From contig NZ_JANXMI010000166.1 of NCBI RefSeq assembly GCF_025354735.1, positions 1 to 35,813 of the forward strand: 35,813 nucleotides of DNA. Reading direction: 5' to 3'. The notes under the pieces are model-generated. The model did not search any database. It had not been told where the DNA came from and saw only the letters and a list, made by a program, of their open reading frames with translations. Below, one piece after another: positions 8,438 to 17,381 of this stretch. Positions within the stretch are counted from its first letter, which is position 1; each line of letters opens with the position of its first letter. This DNA comes from Rugamonas sp. (GTDB lineage Bacteria; Pseudomonadota; Gammaproteobacteria; Burkholderiales; Burkholderiaceae_D). Made by a program: the position numbers and the translations under genes.

Positions 8438-8983
8438 ATGCCGATGACGGTGCTGACGGCGGCGTTGACGCTGCTTTATCCGCTGGCGATCTGGTTCGGC
8501 CACGGCCGCGTCGAGCCGCGCTGGCTGGCCGGCCTGCTGCTGCTGGCCGTGCTCACGCGGCTGCCGTCGCTCAAGCTGGCCGGCGCCGCGCGCTGGTCGG
8601 CCGGCGCCGCGCTGCTGCTGGTGGCCTGCGCCATCTGGAGCAACCTGCTGCTGCCGCTGAAGCTGTATCCGGTGCTGGTCAACGCCGCGCTGCTGGGCGG
8701 CTTCGGCTACAGCCTGCGCACGCCGGTGTCGGCGGTCGAACGCATGGCGCGCCTGCGCGGCGAGGATTTCGCGCCGCCCGCGCAAGCGTATATGCGCAAG
8801 GTGACGCAAGTGTGGTGCGGCTTCTTCATATTCAACGGCGCCGTCGCCCTGGGCACCGCGCTGTGGGCCTCGGCCGCCGTGTGGTCGCTTTACACCGGCG
8901 TCATTTCCTACGCGCTGATGGGCCTTTTATTCGGCGTCGAATATCTGCTGCGGCTGCGCTTCAAACGTTTGCACCATGCTTGA
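8438..8983 (+). CDS. Small polytopic membrane protein (ApeG position, COG4648-like)
   Basis: A 181-residue hydrophobic protein with about five to six predicted transmembrane segments: near residues 4-20, 30-45, 52-75, 80-92, 125-145 and 148-170. A polar loop around residues 95-120 contains RGEDFAPPAQAYMRKVTQVWC. It has no recognisable catalytic motif. Similar membrane proteins occur between the second ACP and the AMP-ligase in many aryl polyene clusters; the function is not known, and a role in organising the synthase at the membrane or in transfer is only a guess. The start at 8438 could instead be the in-frame ATG at 8444. It overlaps the next gene by eight bases (8976-8983). Confidence 0.75.
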   Translation: MPMTVLTAALTLLYPLAIWFGHGRVEPRWLAGLLLLAVLTRLPSLKLAGAARWSAGAALLLVACAIWSNLLLPLKLYPVLVNAALLGGFGYSLRTPVSAVERMARLRGEDFAPPAQAYMRKVTQVWCGFFIFNGAVALGTALWASAAVWSLYTGVISYALMGLLFGVEYLLRLRFKRLHHA

Positions 8984-10781
8984 CACGCTATCACTTTTAA
9001 GCGCGGCCACGGCCGCGCGCCGGCCCGCGTCGCTGGTCGGCTGGCGCGCCGGCGCGGCGGTCGACAACGCGGACTTCGTCGCGCGCGTGCGCGCCTGGCA
9101 CGGACTGCTGCGGCGCCAGGCCGGCCGCGATTTCGCCCTCTACCTGGACGACAGCATCGAATTCGGCGCGGCCATGCTGGGCGCCTGGCAGGCCGGCAAA
9201 ACCATCTGGCTCAGCGCCGACACGCTGGCGGCCAGCTGCGCCGCCCTGCGGCTGTCGGTCGACGGCTTCCTCGGCCAGTTCCCGGCCGCGCTGCTGCCGC
9301 TGATGCCGGCCGCCGGCGACGACGTTGGCGATGACGACCGCCATGCGCTCAACGCGGCGCTGGCGCCCGATTTCCCGGCGCTGGTCGTGTTCACGTCCGG
9401 CAGCACCGGCGCGGCGCAGGCGATCCCGAAAAAAATCTCGCAGCTGGCCAGCGAAGTGGCGACGCTCGACGCCCTGTTCGGCGCCATCGCCGGCGACGCG
9501 GCCGTCATCGCGACCGTCTCGCACCAGCACATCTACGGTCTGCTGTTCAAGGTCTTGTGGCCGCTGTGCGCGGGCCGCGCCATCCATGCGCTGAGCGTCG
9601 CCTACCCGGAGCAGCTGGCGCCGGCGCTGGCGGCCGGACCGTGCGTGCTGGTGGCCAGTCCGGCGCACCTGAAACGGCTGCCCGCGCACCTGGACTGGAG
9701 CGGCGCCGCGCGCACGCTGCGCGCCGTGTTTTCATCGGGCGGTCCGCTGCCGCCGGAGACCGCGCACGGCACCGGCGCGTTGCTGGGCAAAGTGCCGGTG
9801 GAAGTCTACGGCAGCTCGGAAACGGGCGGCGTCGCATGGCGCCAGCGCGGCGGCGACATCGGCCTCGGCGAAACCTGGCTGCCTTTCCCCACCGTGGACT
9901 GGCGCATCGGCAGCGACGACGGCTTGCTGGCCGTGCGCTCGCCGCACCTGCCCGACGACCGCTGGCTGACGCTGGCCGACCGCGCCGCGCCGGCGGCGGC
10001 CGGGCGTTTGCTGTTATTGGGGCGCAGCGACCGCGTCGTCAAAATCGAGGAAAAACGCATCTCGCTCGATGCCATGGAAGCGGCGCTGATCGCCTCCTCG
10101 CTGGCGCAGGAAGCGCGCGTGGTGTTGTGCGATCCGGCCGCCGGCGAACGCCAGAAGCTGGCCGCCTTCATCGTGCCGACGGCGGCCGGCCGCGCCGCGC
10201 TGCAAGCGGACGGCAAGCTGGCCCTGAACGCGCGCTTGCGCGCCGCGCTGGCCGCCGTGGTGGAGGCGGTCGCGCTGCCGCGCCGCTGGCGCTACCTCGA
10301 TCAACTGCCGGTCAACGCGCAAGGCAAGACCACGCTGGCCGCCTTGCTGGCGCTGCTCGACGACGACGACGACGGCACCGCCGGCGCTGCGCCGCCAGCG
10401 CCGGCTCCGCGCCTGCCGCACCTGCGCGAACTGGAACTGGAACTGGAACGGGACGCCGCCGCCCGGCCGCGACGCGTGCTGCTGGAACTGACCGCGCCGG
10501 CCAACCTGTTTTATTTCGACGGCCATTTTGGCGCCGCGCCCATCCTGCCCGGCGTGGTGCAGGTCGAATGGGCCATCCACTACGGCCGCCATTATTTCGA
10601 CTTGCCGGCGCGGTTCCGCGCCATCCACGCGCTCAAATTCCAGCAAGTGATACTGCCGGACAGCCCGGTGCGGCTGGAACTGCTGCACGACGCCGATAAA
10701 GGCAGCCTGCAATTTCGCTACCTGTCCGCCGGCGGCCAGCACGCCAGCGGCCGCATCATGCTGGGAGACGACGATGTTTAA
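8976..10781 (+). CDS. apeH: Aryl-acid AMP ligase fused to a hotdog dehydratase (ApeH-ApeI)
   Basis: A 601-residue two-domain protein. Residues ~1-460 are an adenylate-forming ligase: P-loop FTSGSTG (139-145), YGSSETGG (278-285), GRSDRVVKIEEKRI in the hinge and the A10 lysine of PVNAQGKT (Lys451). It should activate the aryl starter acid and load it on an ACP. A linker rich in Asp, Ala and Pro (~460-485) joins it to a FabA/FabZ-like hotdog domain (~485-601) with GHFGAAPILPGVVQ, catalytic His517. This is the ApeI-type 3-hydroxyacyl-ACP dehydratase, which in studied systems pairs with ApeP. In the characterised gamma-proteobacterial clusters ligase and dehydratase are separate genes. The frame is continuous with no stop or internal start signal at the joint, so it reads as a true fusion. 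The ATG overlaps the previous stop (ATGCTTGA). Confidence 0.9.
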   Translation: MLDTLSLLSAATAARRPASLVGWRAGAAVDNADFVARVRAWHGLLRRQAGRDFALYLDDSIEFGAAMLGAWQAGKTIWLSADTLAASCAALRLSVDGFLGQFPAALLPLMPAAGDDVGDDDRHALNAALAPDFPALVVFTSGSTGAAQAIPKKISQLASEVATLDALFGAIAGDAAVIATVSHQHIYGLLFKVLWPLCAGRAIHALSVAYPEQLAPALAAGPCVLVASPAHLKRLPAHLDWSGAARTLRAVFSSGGPLPPETAHGTGALLGKVPVEVYGSSETGGVAWRQRGGDIGLGETWLPFPTVDWRIGSDDGLLAVRSPHLPDDRWLTLADRAAPAAAGRLLLLGRSDRVVKIEEKRISLDAMEAALIASSLAQEARVVLCDPAAGERQKLAAFIVPTAAGRAALQADGKLALNARLRAALAAVVEAVALPRRWRYLDQLPVNAQGKTTLAALLALLDDDDDGTAGAAPPAPAPRLPHLRELELELERDAAARPRRVLLELTAPANLFYFDGHFGAAPILPGVVQVEWAIHYGRHYFDLPARFRAIHALKFQQVILPDSPVRLELLHDADKGSLQFRYLSAGGQHASGRIMLGDDDV

Positions 10782-11517
10782 GCCCTGCGTCGTGGTCCCG
10801 GTCTACAACCACGAGGGCGCCATCGGCGCCGTGTTGGCGGGATTGCTGCGCCATGACGTGCCCTGCATCCTGGTCGACGACGGCAGCGGCGCCGCCTGCG
10901 CGCAAGTGCTCGACGCGCTGGCGCGGCAGCATCCCCAGCGCGTGACGCTGGTGCGGCTGGCGCACAATCAGGGCAAGGGCGCGGCCGTGCTGCGCGGCTT
11001 CGAGCGCGCCGCGCAGCTGGGCCACAGCCACGTGCTGCAAATCGACGCCGACGGCCAGCACGACACGGCCGACGTGCCGCGCTTCCTGGCGCGGGCCGAG
11101 GCGCATCCGGCCGCCGTCATCGCCGGCCATCCGGTGTACGACGCCTCGGTGCCGAAGGCGCGCCTGTACGGCCGCTACGCCACCCACGTCTGGGTCTGGA
11201 TTAACACGCTGTCCTTCGACATCAAGGATTCGATGTGCGGCCTGCGCGTCTACCCGGTGGCCGCCGTCACGGCGCTGGCGTCGCGCCGCGCCATCGGCAC
11301 GCGCATGAACTTCGACACCGACATCCTGGTCCGCCTGTACTGGGACGGACTGGCCGTCATCAACCTGCCGACGCGGGTCTGCTATCCGGCCGACGGCGTG
11401 TCGCACTTCCGCGTCTGGCGCGACAACGCGCTGATCTCGTGGATGCATACCTTGCTGTTCTTCGGCATGCTGCCGCGCATACCGCGCCTGCTGGCGCGCA
11501 AATGGCGGGGCCGATGA
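10774..11517 (+). CDS. Family 2 glycosyltransferase (ApeJ glycosyltransferase part)
   Basis: A 247-residue GT-A fold glycosyltransferase, DPM1-like. It begins with the nucleotide-sugar-binding VVVPVYNHEGAI, has DDGSG (residues ~36-40), the metal-binding DADGQH and a hydrophobic C-terminal stretch ending LLARKWRGR. It probably transfers a sugar from UDP- or polyprenyl-linked donors to the lipid end of the pigment; donor and acceptor are unknown. The start overlaps the ligase-dehydratase stop in ATGTTTAA (10774-10781), and its own stop overlaps the next start in ATGA. Family is firm; role from context. Confidence 0.9.
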   Translation: MFKPCVVVPVYNHEGAIGAVLAGLLRHDVPCILVDDGSGAACAQVLDALARQHPQRVTLVRLAHNQGKGAAVLRGFERAAQLGHSHVLQIDADGQHDTADVPRFLARAEAHPAAVIAGHPVYDASVPKARLYGRYATHVWVWINTLSFDIKDSMCGLRVYPVAAVTALASRRAIGTRMNFDTDILVRLYWDGLAVINLPTRVCYPADGVSHFRVWRDNALISWMHTLLFFGMLPRIPRLLARKWRGR

Positions 11518-12452
11518 GCGCGCGCGGCCGCCACTGGGCTTCCATCAACGAGATCAGTTTCGTGGCCGGCATGCGCCTGCTGTTCTGGATCTGCCGCGTG
11601 TTCGGCCGCTGGCCGTTCCGCGTGGTGCTGTATCCGGTGCTGGGCTGGTATTTGCTGACCAAGCCGCAGCCGCGCCGCGCCTCGGGCGACTACCTGCGCC
11701 GCGTGGCCGGCCACACCGGCCGCACCGCGCCCGGTGTGCTGCGCCACTTCGCCGCGTTCGGCGAGGCCATCCTCGACAAGATGCTGCTGTGGGGCGGACT
11801 GTTCCCGCTCGACGGCGTGAGCTTCTTCGGCGAGGCCGTCGTCAACCAGGCCGCCGCCGACGGCCGCGGCGGCCTGCTGATCTGCTCCCACCTCGGCAAC
11901 CTGGAACTGTGCCGCGTGCTGTCGCGCCAGCGCGCCGACATCAAGCTCACGGTGCTGGTCCACACCCGCCACGCGCAAGCGTTCAACCAGATGCTGGGCC
12001 GCCTCAATCCGGCCAGCCAGCTCAATCTGATGCAGGTGACGGACATGTCGCCGGCCACCGCCATGCTGTTGGCGGAGCGCGTCGCGCGCGGCGAGTTCGT
12101 CGTCATCGCCGGCGACCGCATTCCGGTCGCGCCCAAGCCGCGCGTGGCGATGGCCGATTTCCTCGGCGCGCCGGCGGCCTTCCCGGTCGGGCCGTATGTG
12201 TTGGCCAGCATCCTGCAATGCCCGGTGTACCTGCTGTTCTCGATCCGCCACGGCGCCGGCTCGGAAGTACACTTCGAATTTTTCCGCGACGCCGTGCGCA
12301 TTCCGCGCCAGGGCCGCGACGCGGCGCTGGCGGCGCTGGCGGCCGACTACGCGCGGCGGCTGGAACACTACTGCCTGCGCGCGCCGCTCCAGTGGTTCAA
12401 CTTCTACGACTTCTGGCACTCACCCAACTGGAATACTGATGCATCTCGCTGA
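11514..12452 (+). CDS. LpxL/HtrB-like lipid acyltransferase (ApeJ acyltransferase part)
   Basis: A 312-residue membrane-associated acyltransferase of the lipid A late-acyltransferase family. An N-terminal hydrophobic helix (~residues 10-45) precedes the catalytic motif SHLGNLE (His and Glu, ~residues 125-130). The GDRIPV segment further on is also typical. It probably uses an acyl-ACP donor, possibly the aryl polyenoyl-ACP, to acylate the lipid anchor; this is inference. Start: ATG 11514 overlaps the glycosyltransferase stop as ATGA. An in-frame ATG at 11502 would add four residues. The 3' end overlaps the ammonia-lyase start by 14 bases. Confidence 0.87.
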   Translation: MSARGRHWASINEISFVAGMRLLFWICRVFGRWPFRVVLYPVLGWYLLTKPQPRRASGDYLRRVAGHTGRTAPGVLRHFAAFGEAILDKMLLWGGLFPLDGVSFFGEAVVNQAAADGRGGLLICSHLGNLELCRVLSRQRADIKLTVLVHTRHAQAFNQMLGRLNPASQLNLMQVTDMSPATAMLLAERVARGEFVVIAGDRIPVAPKPRVAMADFLGAPAAFPVGPYVLASILQCPVYLLFSIRHGAGSEVHFEFFRDAVRIPRQGRDAALAALAADYARRLEHYCLRAPLQWFNFYDFWHSPNWNTDASR

Positions 12453-13995
12453 CTTAAAAAACACCCGCCGTGCGGTGCGCTTCGACCAGGACCGCCTGAG
12501 CATCGAAGACATCGCCGACATCGCGCACGGCCGCGCCGACGCCATGCTGTCGGACGACCCGGCCTTCCGCGCCGCCATCGCGCGCGGTGCCGACTTCCTC
12601 GACCGCCTGCTGCGCGAGGACGGCACCATCTACGGCGTCACCACCGGCTACGGCGACTCCTGCACCGTGACGGTGCCGCCGGAGCTGGTGGCCGAGCTGC
12701 CGCATCACCTCTACACCTACCACGGCGTCGGGCTGGGCGACTACTTCACGCCGGCGCAGACGCGCGCCATCCTCGCTGCGCGACTGGCGTCGCTGAGCAA
12801 GGGCTATTCCGGCGTCAGCGTCGAGCTGCTGCTGCAAATCACGCGCCTGCTCGACGCCGGCCTGCTGCCGCTGATTCCATCGGAAGGGTCGGTCGGCGCC
12901 AGCGGCGACCTGACGCCGCTGTCCTACCTGGCCGCCGTGATGTGCGGCGAGCGCGAAGTGTGGCGCGACGGCGCCCAGCTGCCGGCCGCGCAGGCGCTGG
13001 CGGAGGCCGGCATCGCGCCGCTGAAATTGCGGCCGAAAGAGGGGCTGGCCATCATGAACGGCACCGCCGTCATGACCGCGCTGGCCTGCATGGCCTACGA
13101 CCGCGCCGACTATCTGCTGCGGCTGACGACGCGCATCACGGCCATGGCCTCGTTCGCGCTCGACGGCAACGCCCACCATTTCGACGAAGTGCTGTTCTCC
13201 GTGAAGCCGCACGCCGGCATGCAGCAGGTTGCGGCCTGGCTGCGCAGTGACTTGCCGACCGAGCAGTGGGAACGCAACGGCAAGCGTTTGCAGGACCGCT
13301 ACTCGATCCGCTGCGCGCCGCACGTGATCGGCGTGCTGGCCGACGCCATGCCCTTCTTCCGCAGTGCGATTGAAAATGAACTCAATAGCGCCAACGATAA
13401 TCCGCTGATCGACGCCGAAAACGAACGGGTACTGCATGGCGGCCATTTCTACGGCGGCCACATCGCGTTCGCGATGGACAGCATGAAAAACGCGGTGGCG
13501 AACCTGGCCGACCTGCTCGACCGCCAGATGGCGCTGCTGGTCGACAGCCGCTACAACCACGGCCTGCCGGCCAACCTGTCCGGCGCCACCGGCCCGCGCG
13601 CGGCCATCAACCATGGCCTGAAGGCGCTGCAAATCAGCGCCTCCGCATGGACCGCCGAGGCGCTCAAGCTGACCATGCCGGCCTCCGTGTTTTCGCGCTC
13701 GACCGAATGCCACAACCAGGACAAGGTCAGCATGGGCACCATCGCCGCGCGCGACTGCCTGCGCGTGCTGGAATTGACGGAACAGGTGGTGGCGGCCCTG
13801 CTCATCACGGTGCGCCAGGGCGTCTGGCTGCGCACCGTGGCCAACCCGGAACTGCAACCGCAGGCGCAGTTGACGGCGATGCTCGAAGCGCTGGGCGCCG
13901 ACATCAGGGTGGTGGAAGAAGACCGCCGCCTGGAGCCGGACCTGCGCCTGCTGCTCGACCGCATCCGCGGCAAGGCATGGCGGCTGTATGCGTAA
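12439..13995 (+). CDS. Aromatic amino acid ammonia-lyase (HAL/PAL/TAL family)
   Basis: A 518-residue MIO-dependent lyase that removes ammonia from an aromatic amino acid to give a cinnamate- or urocanate-type acid. The cofactor forms from Ala154-Ser155-Gly156 in GSVGASGDLTPL. The catalytic Tyr65 lies in YGVTTGYG, and NSANDNPLID and HGGHFYGG are intact. The residue pair that tunes substrate choice aligns here as Tyr94-His95 (in PHHLYTYHGVGLG). This differs from Ser-His of histidine lyases and His-Leu of the Rhodobacter tyrosine lyase. No hut genes are nearby, and the gene sits between the acyltransferase and thioesterase genes of the pigment operon. A role in making a coumarate or cinnamate starter is therefore much more likely than histidine breakdown. 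The ATG lies 14 bases inside the preceding gene. Confidence 0.93.
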   Translation: MHLADLKNTRRAVRFDQDRLSIEDIADIAHGRADAMLSDDPAFRAAIARGADFLDRLLREDGTIYGVTTGYGDSCTVTVPPELVAELPHHLYTYHGVGLGDYFTPAQTRAILAARLASLSKGYSGVSVELLLQITRLLDAGLLPLIPSEGSVGASGDLTPLSYLAAVMCGEREVWRDGAQLPAAQALAEAGIAPLKLRPKEGLAIMNGTAVMTALACMAYDRADYLLRLTTRITAMASFALDGNAHHFDEVLFSVKPHAGMQQVAAWLRSDLPTEQWERNGKRLQDRYSIRCAPHVIGVLADAMPFFRSAIENELNSANDNPLIDAENERVLHGGHFYGGHIAFAMDSMKNAVANLADLLDRQMALLVDSRYNHGLPANLSGATGPRAAINHGLKALQISASAWTAEALKLTMPASVFSRSTECHNQDKVSMGTIAARDCLRVLELTEQVVAALLITVRQGVWLRTVANPELQPQAQLTAMLEALGADIRVVEEDRRLEPDLRLLLDRIRGKAWRLYA

Positions 13996-14422
13996 GCCGA
14001 ACGGGGACAGCCGCTGGTTCGCGGAAGTGGAAATGCAGGTGCAGTTCTTCGACCTCGATCCGATGGAGATCGTCTGGCACGGCCGCTACGTGAAATATCT
14101 GGAAGTGGTGCGCTGCGCGCTGCTCGACAAGATAGGCTACAACTACGTGCAGATGAAAGAGTCCGGCTACGCGTGGCCGGTGATCGACATGCATCTGCGC
14201 TACGTCGGTTCGGCCACGTTCGGCCAGCGCCTCAAGCTGCGCGCCGATATCGTCGAATGGGAAAACCGGCTCAAGATCGACTATCTGATTACCGACGCCG
14301 ACACCGGCAAGCGCCTGAACCGCGCCAGCACCACCATGGTCGCCGTCGATATCGCGACCAAAGAGATGTGCTTCGTCTCGCCGCCCGTGCTGTTTGAAAA
14401 ATTGGGGATCGCTCCGGTATGA
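13988..14422 (+). CDS. Hotdog-fold acyl thioesterase (ApeK type)
   Basis: A 144-residue 4-hydroxybenzoyl-CoA thioesterase/YbgC-like protein. The active-site motif FDLDPMEIVWHGRYVKYLE (Asp24 as likely catalytic residue) and the strand MHLRYVGSATFG are typical. In the pathway it could release the polyene or edit stalled ACP-bound chains; the precise step is not established here. The start overlaps the ammonia-lyase stop in ATGCGTAA (13988-13995), and the stop overlaps the next start in ATGA. Confidence 0.88.
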   Translation: MRKPNGDSRWFAEVEMQVQFFDLDPMEIVWHGRYVKYLEVVRCALLDKIGYNYVQMKESGYAWPVIDMHLRYVGSATFGQRLKLRADIVEWENRLKIDYLITDADTGKRLNRASTTMVAVDIATKEMCFVSPPVLFEKLGIAPV

Positions 14423-15033
14423 AACGTCTCGTCCTGACATTGATGTTGACACTGGGTGCGGCCACGCTCGCGCAGGCCGCCCAGCCGCCCGCGTTGGTCG
14501 CGAAAATCCAGGCCATGCTGGCCAAGCCGCCGGTGATGTGCGGCCGCTTCGACCAGAGCAAGCAGCTGGCCGGCATGAAGAAGCCGCTGGCGTCCAGCGG
14601 CCGGTTCTGCGTCGTCGCCGGCAAGGGCGTGCTGTGGCGGACCTTGCGTCCCTTCCCCAGCACGCTGCGGCTGACGCGCGACGAAATCGTCAACTACCAG
14701 GGCGACCGCGTCGCCATGCGGCTCGATGCCAAGACCGAGCCAACGGTCCGCATGATAAACAGCGTGCTGTTCTCGCTGCTCGGCGGCGACCTGGCGCAAC
14801 TGGAAACGCTGTTCGACATCGACGGCGGCGTCGACGCCACCGGCTGGAACGTCGCGCTCAAGGCGCGCGCGCCGGCGCTGGCCAAGGCCATAGGCGGCAT
14901 CAAGCTCGATGGCGGCGCCTACGTCAAGAACATCGTCCTCAGCGAGGCGGGCGGCGACCGCACCAGCATCGTCTTTTCCGCCATCGAAACCGGCGACGCC
15001 GCGATGACGGCCGACGAGGCGGCGCTGTTTTGA
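14419..15033 (+). CDS. LolA-like periplasmic lipoprotein/lipid carrier (ApeL position)
   Basis: A 204-residue exported protein with a classical Sec signal peptide; cleavage is likely after LAQA (residue ~20). The mature part has the LolA-like strand pattern, with GRFDQSKQLAGMKKPLASSGRF followed by GKGVLWRT. It should be a periplasmic shuttle for a hydrophobic cargo, here plausibly the lipid-linked pigment passed on from the MMPL exporter encoded next. It overlaps the thioesterase gene (ATGA) upstream, and its stop overlaps the TTG start of the exporter. Confidence 0.85.
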   Translation: MKRLVLTLMLTLGAATLAQAAQPPALVAKIQAMLAKPPVMCGRFDQSKQLAGMKKPLASSGRFCVVAGKGVLWRTLRPFPSTLRLTRDEIVNYQGDRVAMRLDAKTEPTVRMINSVLFSLLGGDLAQLETLFDIDGGVDATGWNVALKARAPALAKAIGGIKLDGGAYVKNIVLSEAGGDRTSIVFSAIETGDAAMTADEAALF

Positions 15034-17381
15034 AAGGCAGCCGCTATCTGGCGCTGACGTGGGCACTGTTGGTGTGCCTGCTGCTGGGGCATAACGCCTA
15101 TCTGTGGCTGGTGCAGCGCATCGTGCCGGACACGGACATCATGGCGCTGCTGCCGGTGCAGGAGCGCGATCCGATATTGCAGCAGTCCTTCACCCACATG
15201 GTGGACGCGGCGCAGCAGCGCGTGATCGTGCTGGCCGGCGCGACGGATTGGGGCGACGCGCGGCGCGCGGCCGACGCCTACGGCGCGGTGCTGGCCGCGC
15301 ACAAGGACATCATCGACGCCACGCCCATCGACGAGCAGACGCAGACGGATTGGCTGTCGCTGTTCCAGCGGCACCGGCTAACGCTGCTGACGGCGCAGCA
15401 GGACGCGCAGCTGCGCGCGCAGCCGGCGCAATGGTGGGTGCAGTCCGCGCTGGCGAAATTATATAGTCCCTTCGGCGGCCCGAAACTGGGCGCGTGGCAG
15501 GACGATCCCTTCGGCCTGTTCGGCGGCTGGGTCCAGGAGCGCGCGCTGGAAACGCCGGTGCGCCCGCGCGACGGCCACCTGTTCGTGACGGACGGCCAGC
15601 GCCAGTATGTGCTGCTGTCGTTTGTGCTGAAGGTGCCGGCGCTGTCGATGACGGCGCAGGAAACCGTGCTGCCCCTGCTGGCGCAGGCCGGCGCCGCCGC
15701 GCGCAAGGCCGCGCCGCAATCGGAACTGATACAGGCCGGCGTGATCCTGCATGCGGCCGCCGCCAGTGCGCAGGCCAGCGGCGAAGTGTCGACCATCGGC
15801 ATCGGTTCGCTGATCGGCATCGTGCTGCTGATGTGGTTCTCCTTCCATTCGCTGAAGCCGATTTTCCTGATCCTGCTATCGATAGGCATAGGCTGCCTCG
15901 GCGCGTTGTCGGTGTGCTGGATCCTGTTCGGCCACGTGCATTTAATGACGCTGGTATTCGGCGCGAGCCTGATCGGCGTGGCGCAGGATTACGGCATCTA
16001 CTTTTTATACAACCGCCTCGGCACCGACGCCGCCACCGATTCGCAAACGCTGCTCAAGCGCCTGATGCCCGGCCTCACATTGACCTTGCTGACCACCGTG
16101 ATCGGTTACATGGGACTGGCCCTGACGCCGTTCCCCGGCCTGCGTCAGATGGCCGTGTTCTCCGGCTTGGGTCTGGTGTTCGCGTGGCTGACGGTGGCGT
16201 GCTGGTTCCCGCTGCTGATAGGCGGCCGGGCGCTGAAAAGCGGCGCGCTGGTGCGGCGCTACGGCGCGCTGCTGCAACGCTGGCCGCAGCTGCGCATGAA
16301 CCGGGCGACGCTGCTGGCGGCGCTGCTGTTCGCGGTCGCGGCCTGCGCCGGCATCGCGCGCCTGGGCGCCAACGACGATATCCGCCTGCTGCAAAATCCG
16401 CCCAAAAACCTGATCGCCGACCAGATCAAATTGAGCAAGCTGCTCGACGCGCCGACGCCGGTGCAGTATTTTCTCGTGCGTGGCGAGTCGGCGGAAACCG
16501 TTTTGCAGCGCGAGGAGGAGCTCAAGCTGCGCCTCGATCCGCTGGTGGCCGCGCATCGCCTCGGCGGATATCAATCGATGTCCAACTGGGTGCCGTCGGC
16601 GCGGACGCAGGCGGCGCGCCGCGCGCTGCTCGATGAAAAATTATTCAACGACGGCGGTCCGCTCACCGAACTGGCCGCGCAGATCGGCGCCGACCCGCAA
16701 TGGATAGCCGCCACCCGCGCCGGCCTGAAGGCGGCCGGCGCGCCGCTGCTCATGGACGATTTTTTGAAGACGCCGGCCAGCGAGCCATGGCGCCATTTGT
16801 GGCTGGGCCGCATCGACGGCAGCTACGCCAGCATCGTCGCCTTGCGCGGTCTGGAAAGCGGCGCCGTGCCGCAGGTGATGCGGGCCGGCGCCGGTTTGCG
16901 GGGCGTGCTGTGGGTCGACAAGGTCGATGAAATTTCATCGGTGCTGGGCCGCTATCGGCTCTACATGGGTTGGGTGGTGCTGGGCGCTTATGCGGTGGTG
17001 TACGCGCTGCTGTTCCCACGCTACCGCCGCCGCACCTGGCGCGTGCTGGCGCCGGCCGCGCTGGCCAGCATCGCCACGCTGGCGCTGCTCGGCTACGCGG
17101 CGCAGAAGCTGCAACTGTTCCACGTGCTGGCGCTGATGCTGCTGCTCGGCGTCGGCGTCGACTACGGCATCTTCATGCAGGAACACCCGGACCGCCGCAA
17201 CCGCACGCCGTGGCTGGCGATCGGCATGTCGGCCGCGAGCACTATTTTGTCCTTTGGCTTGCTGGCCCTGAGCCGCACCCCGGCGTTGCAGGCTTTCGGC
17301 CTGACGATGCTGGTCGGGACCGCGCTGGCCTGGCTGCTGGTTCCCTGTTTTGTCTCCTCCTCTGAAAGCACGCATGACTGA
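15030..17381 (+). CDS. MMPL/RND-type lipid exporter (ApeM position)
   Basis: A 783-residue inner-membrane exporter with two halves. Each half has one membrane helix, a large periplasmic domain and five clustered helices: TM1 at residues ~5-25, a cluster near 260-400, then TM7 and a cluster near 645-775. Motifs include GVAQDYGIYFLYNR and, in the second half, GVGVDYGIFMQ, where the charged residues in the membrane are typical of proton-driven MMPL transporters. It should move the pigment lipid out of the inner membrane. Start: no ATG exists near the first helix. A TTG at 15030 forms a TTGA overlap with the preceding stop and has a GAGG site upstream, so translation is probably coupled and uses TTG. 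The 3' end overlaps the next gene in ATGACTGA. Confidence 0.9.
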   Translation: MKGSRYLALTWALLVCLLLGHNAYLWLVQRIVPDTDIMALLPVQERDPILQQSFTHMVDAAQQRVIVLAGATDWGDARRAADAYGAVLAAHKDIIDATPIDEQTQTDWLSLFQRHRLTLLTAQQDAQLRAQPAQWWVQSALAKLYSPFGGPKLGAWQDDPFGLFGGWVQERALETPVRPRDGHLFVTDGQRQYVLLSFVLKVPALSMTAQETVLPLLAQAGAAARKAAPQSELIQAGVILHAAAASAQASGEVSTIGIGSLIGIVLLMWFSFHSLKPIFLILLSIGIGCLGALSVCWILFGHVHLMTLVFGASLIGVAQDYGIYFLYNRLGTDAATDSQTLLKRLMPGLTLTLLTTVIGYMGLALTPFPGLRQMAVFSGLGLVFAWLTVACWFPLLIGGRALKSGALVRRYGALLQRWPQLRMNRATLLAALLFAVAACAGIARLGANDDIRLLQNPPKNLIADQIKLSKLLDAPTPVQYFLVRGESAETVLQREEELKLRLDPLVAAHRLGGYQSMSNWVPSARTQAARRALLDEKLFNDGGPLTELAAQIGADPQWIAATRAGLKAAGAPLLMDDFLKTPASEPWRHLWLGRIDGSYASIVALRGLESGAVPQVMRAGAGLRGVLWVDKVDEISSVLGRYRLYMGWVVLGAYAVVYALLFPRYRRRTWRVLAPAALASIATLALLGYAAQKLQLFHVLALMLLLGVGVDYGIFMQEHPDRRNRTPWLAIGMSAASTILSFGLLALSRTPALQAFGLTMLVGTALAWLLVPCFVSSSESTHD

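Noticed and set aside
12454..13857. A 467-codon minus-strand frame across the ammonia-lyase
   Set aside because: Low-complexity Gln/Arg/His-rich shadow; the plus frame carries the MIO motif.
12439..13995. Histidine ammonia-lyase of a histidine utilisation pathway (hutH)
   Set aside because: No hut genes are nearby, the selectivity pair is not Ser-His, and the gene is embedded in a pigment operon.
14394..15029. N-terminal extension of the MMPL exporter
   Set aside because: It is an out-of-frame, Arg/Gly-rich shadow of the LolA-like gene; the TTG start at 15030 matches the first helix.
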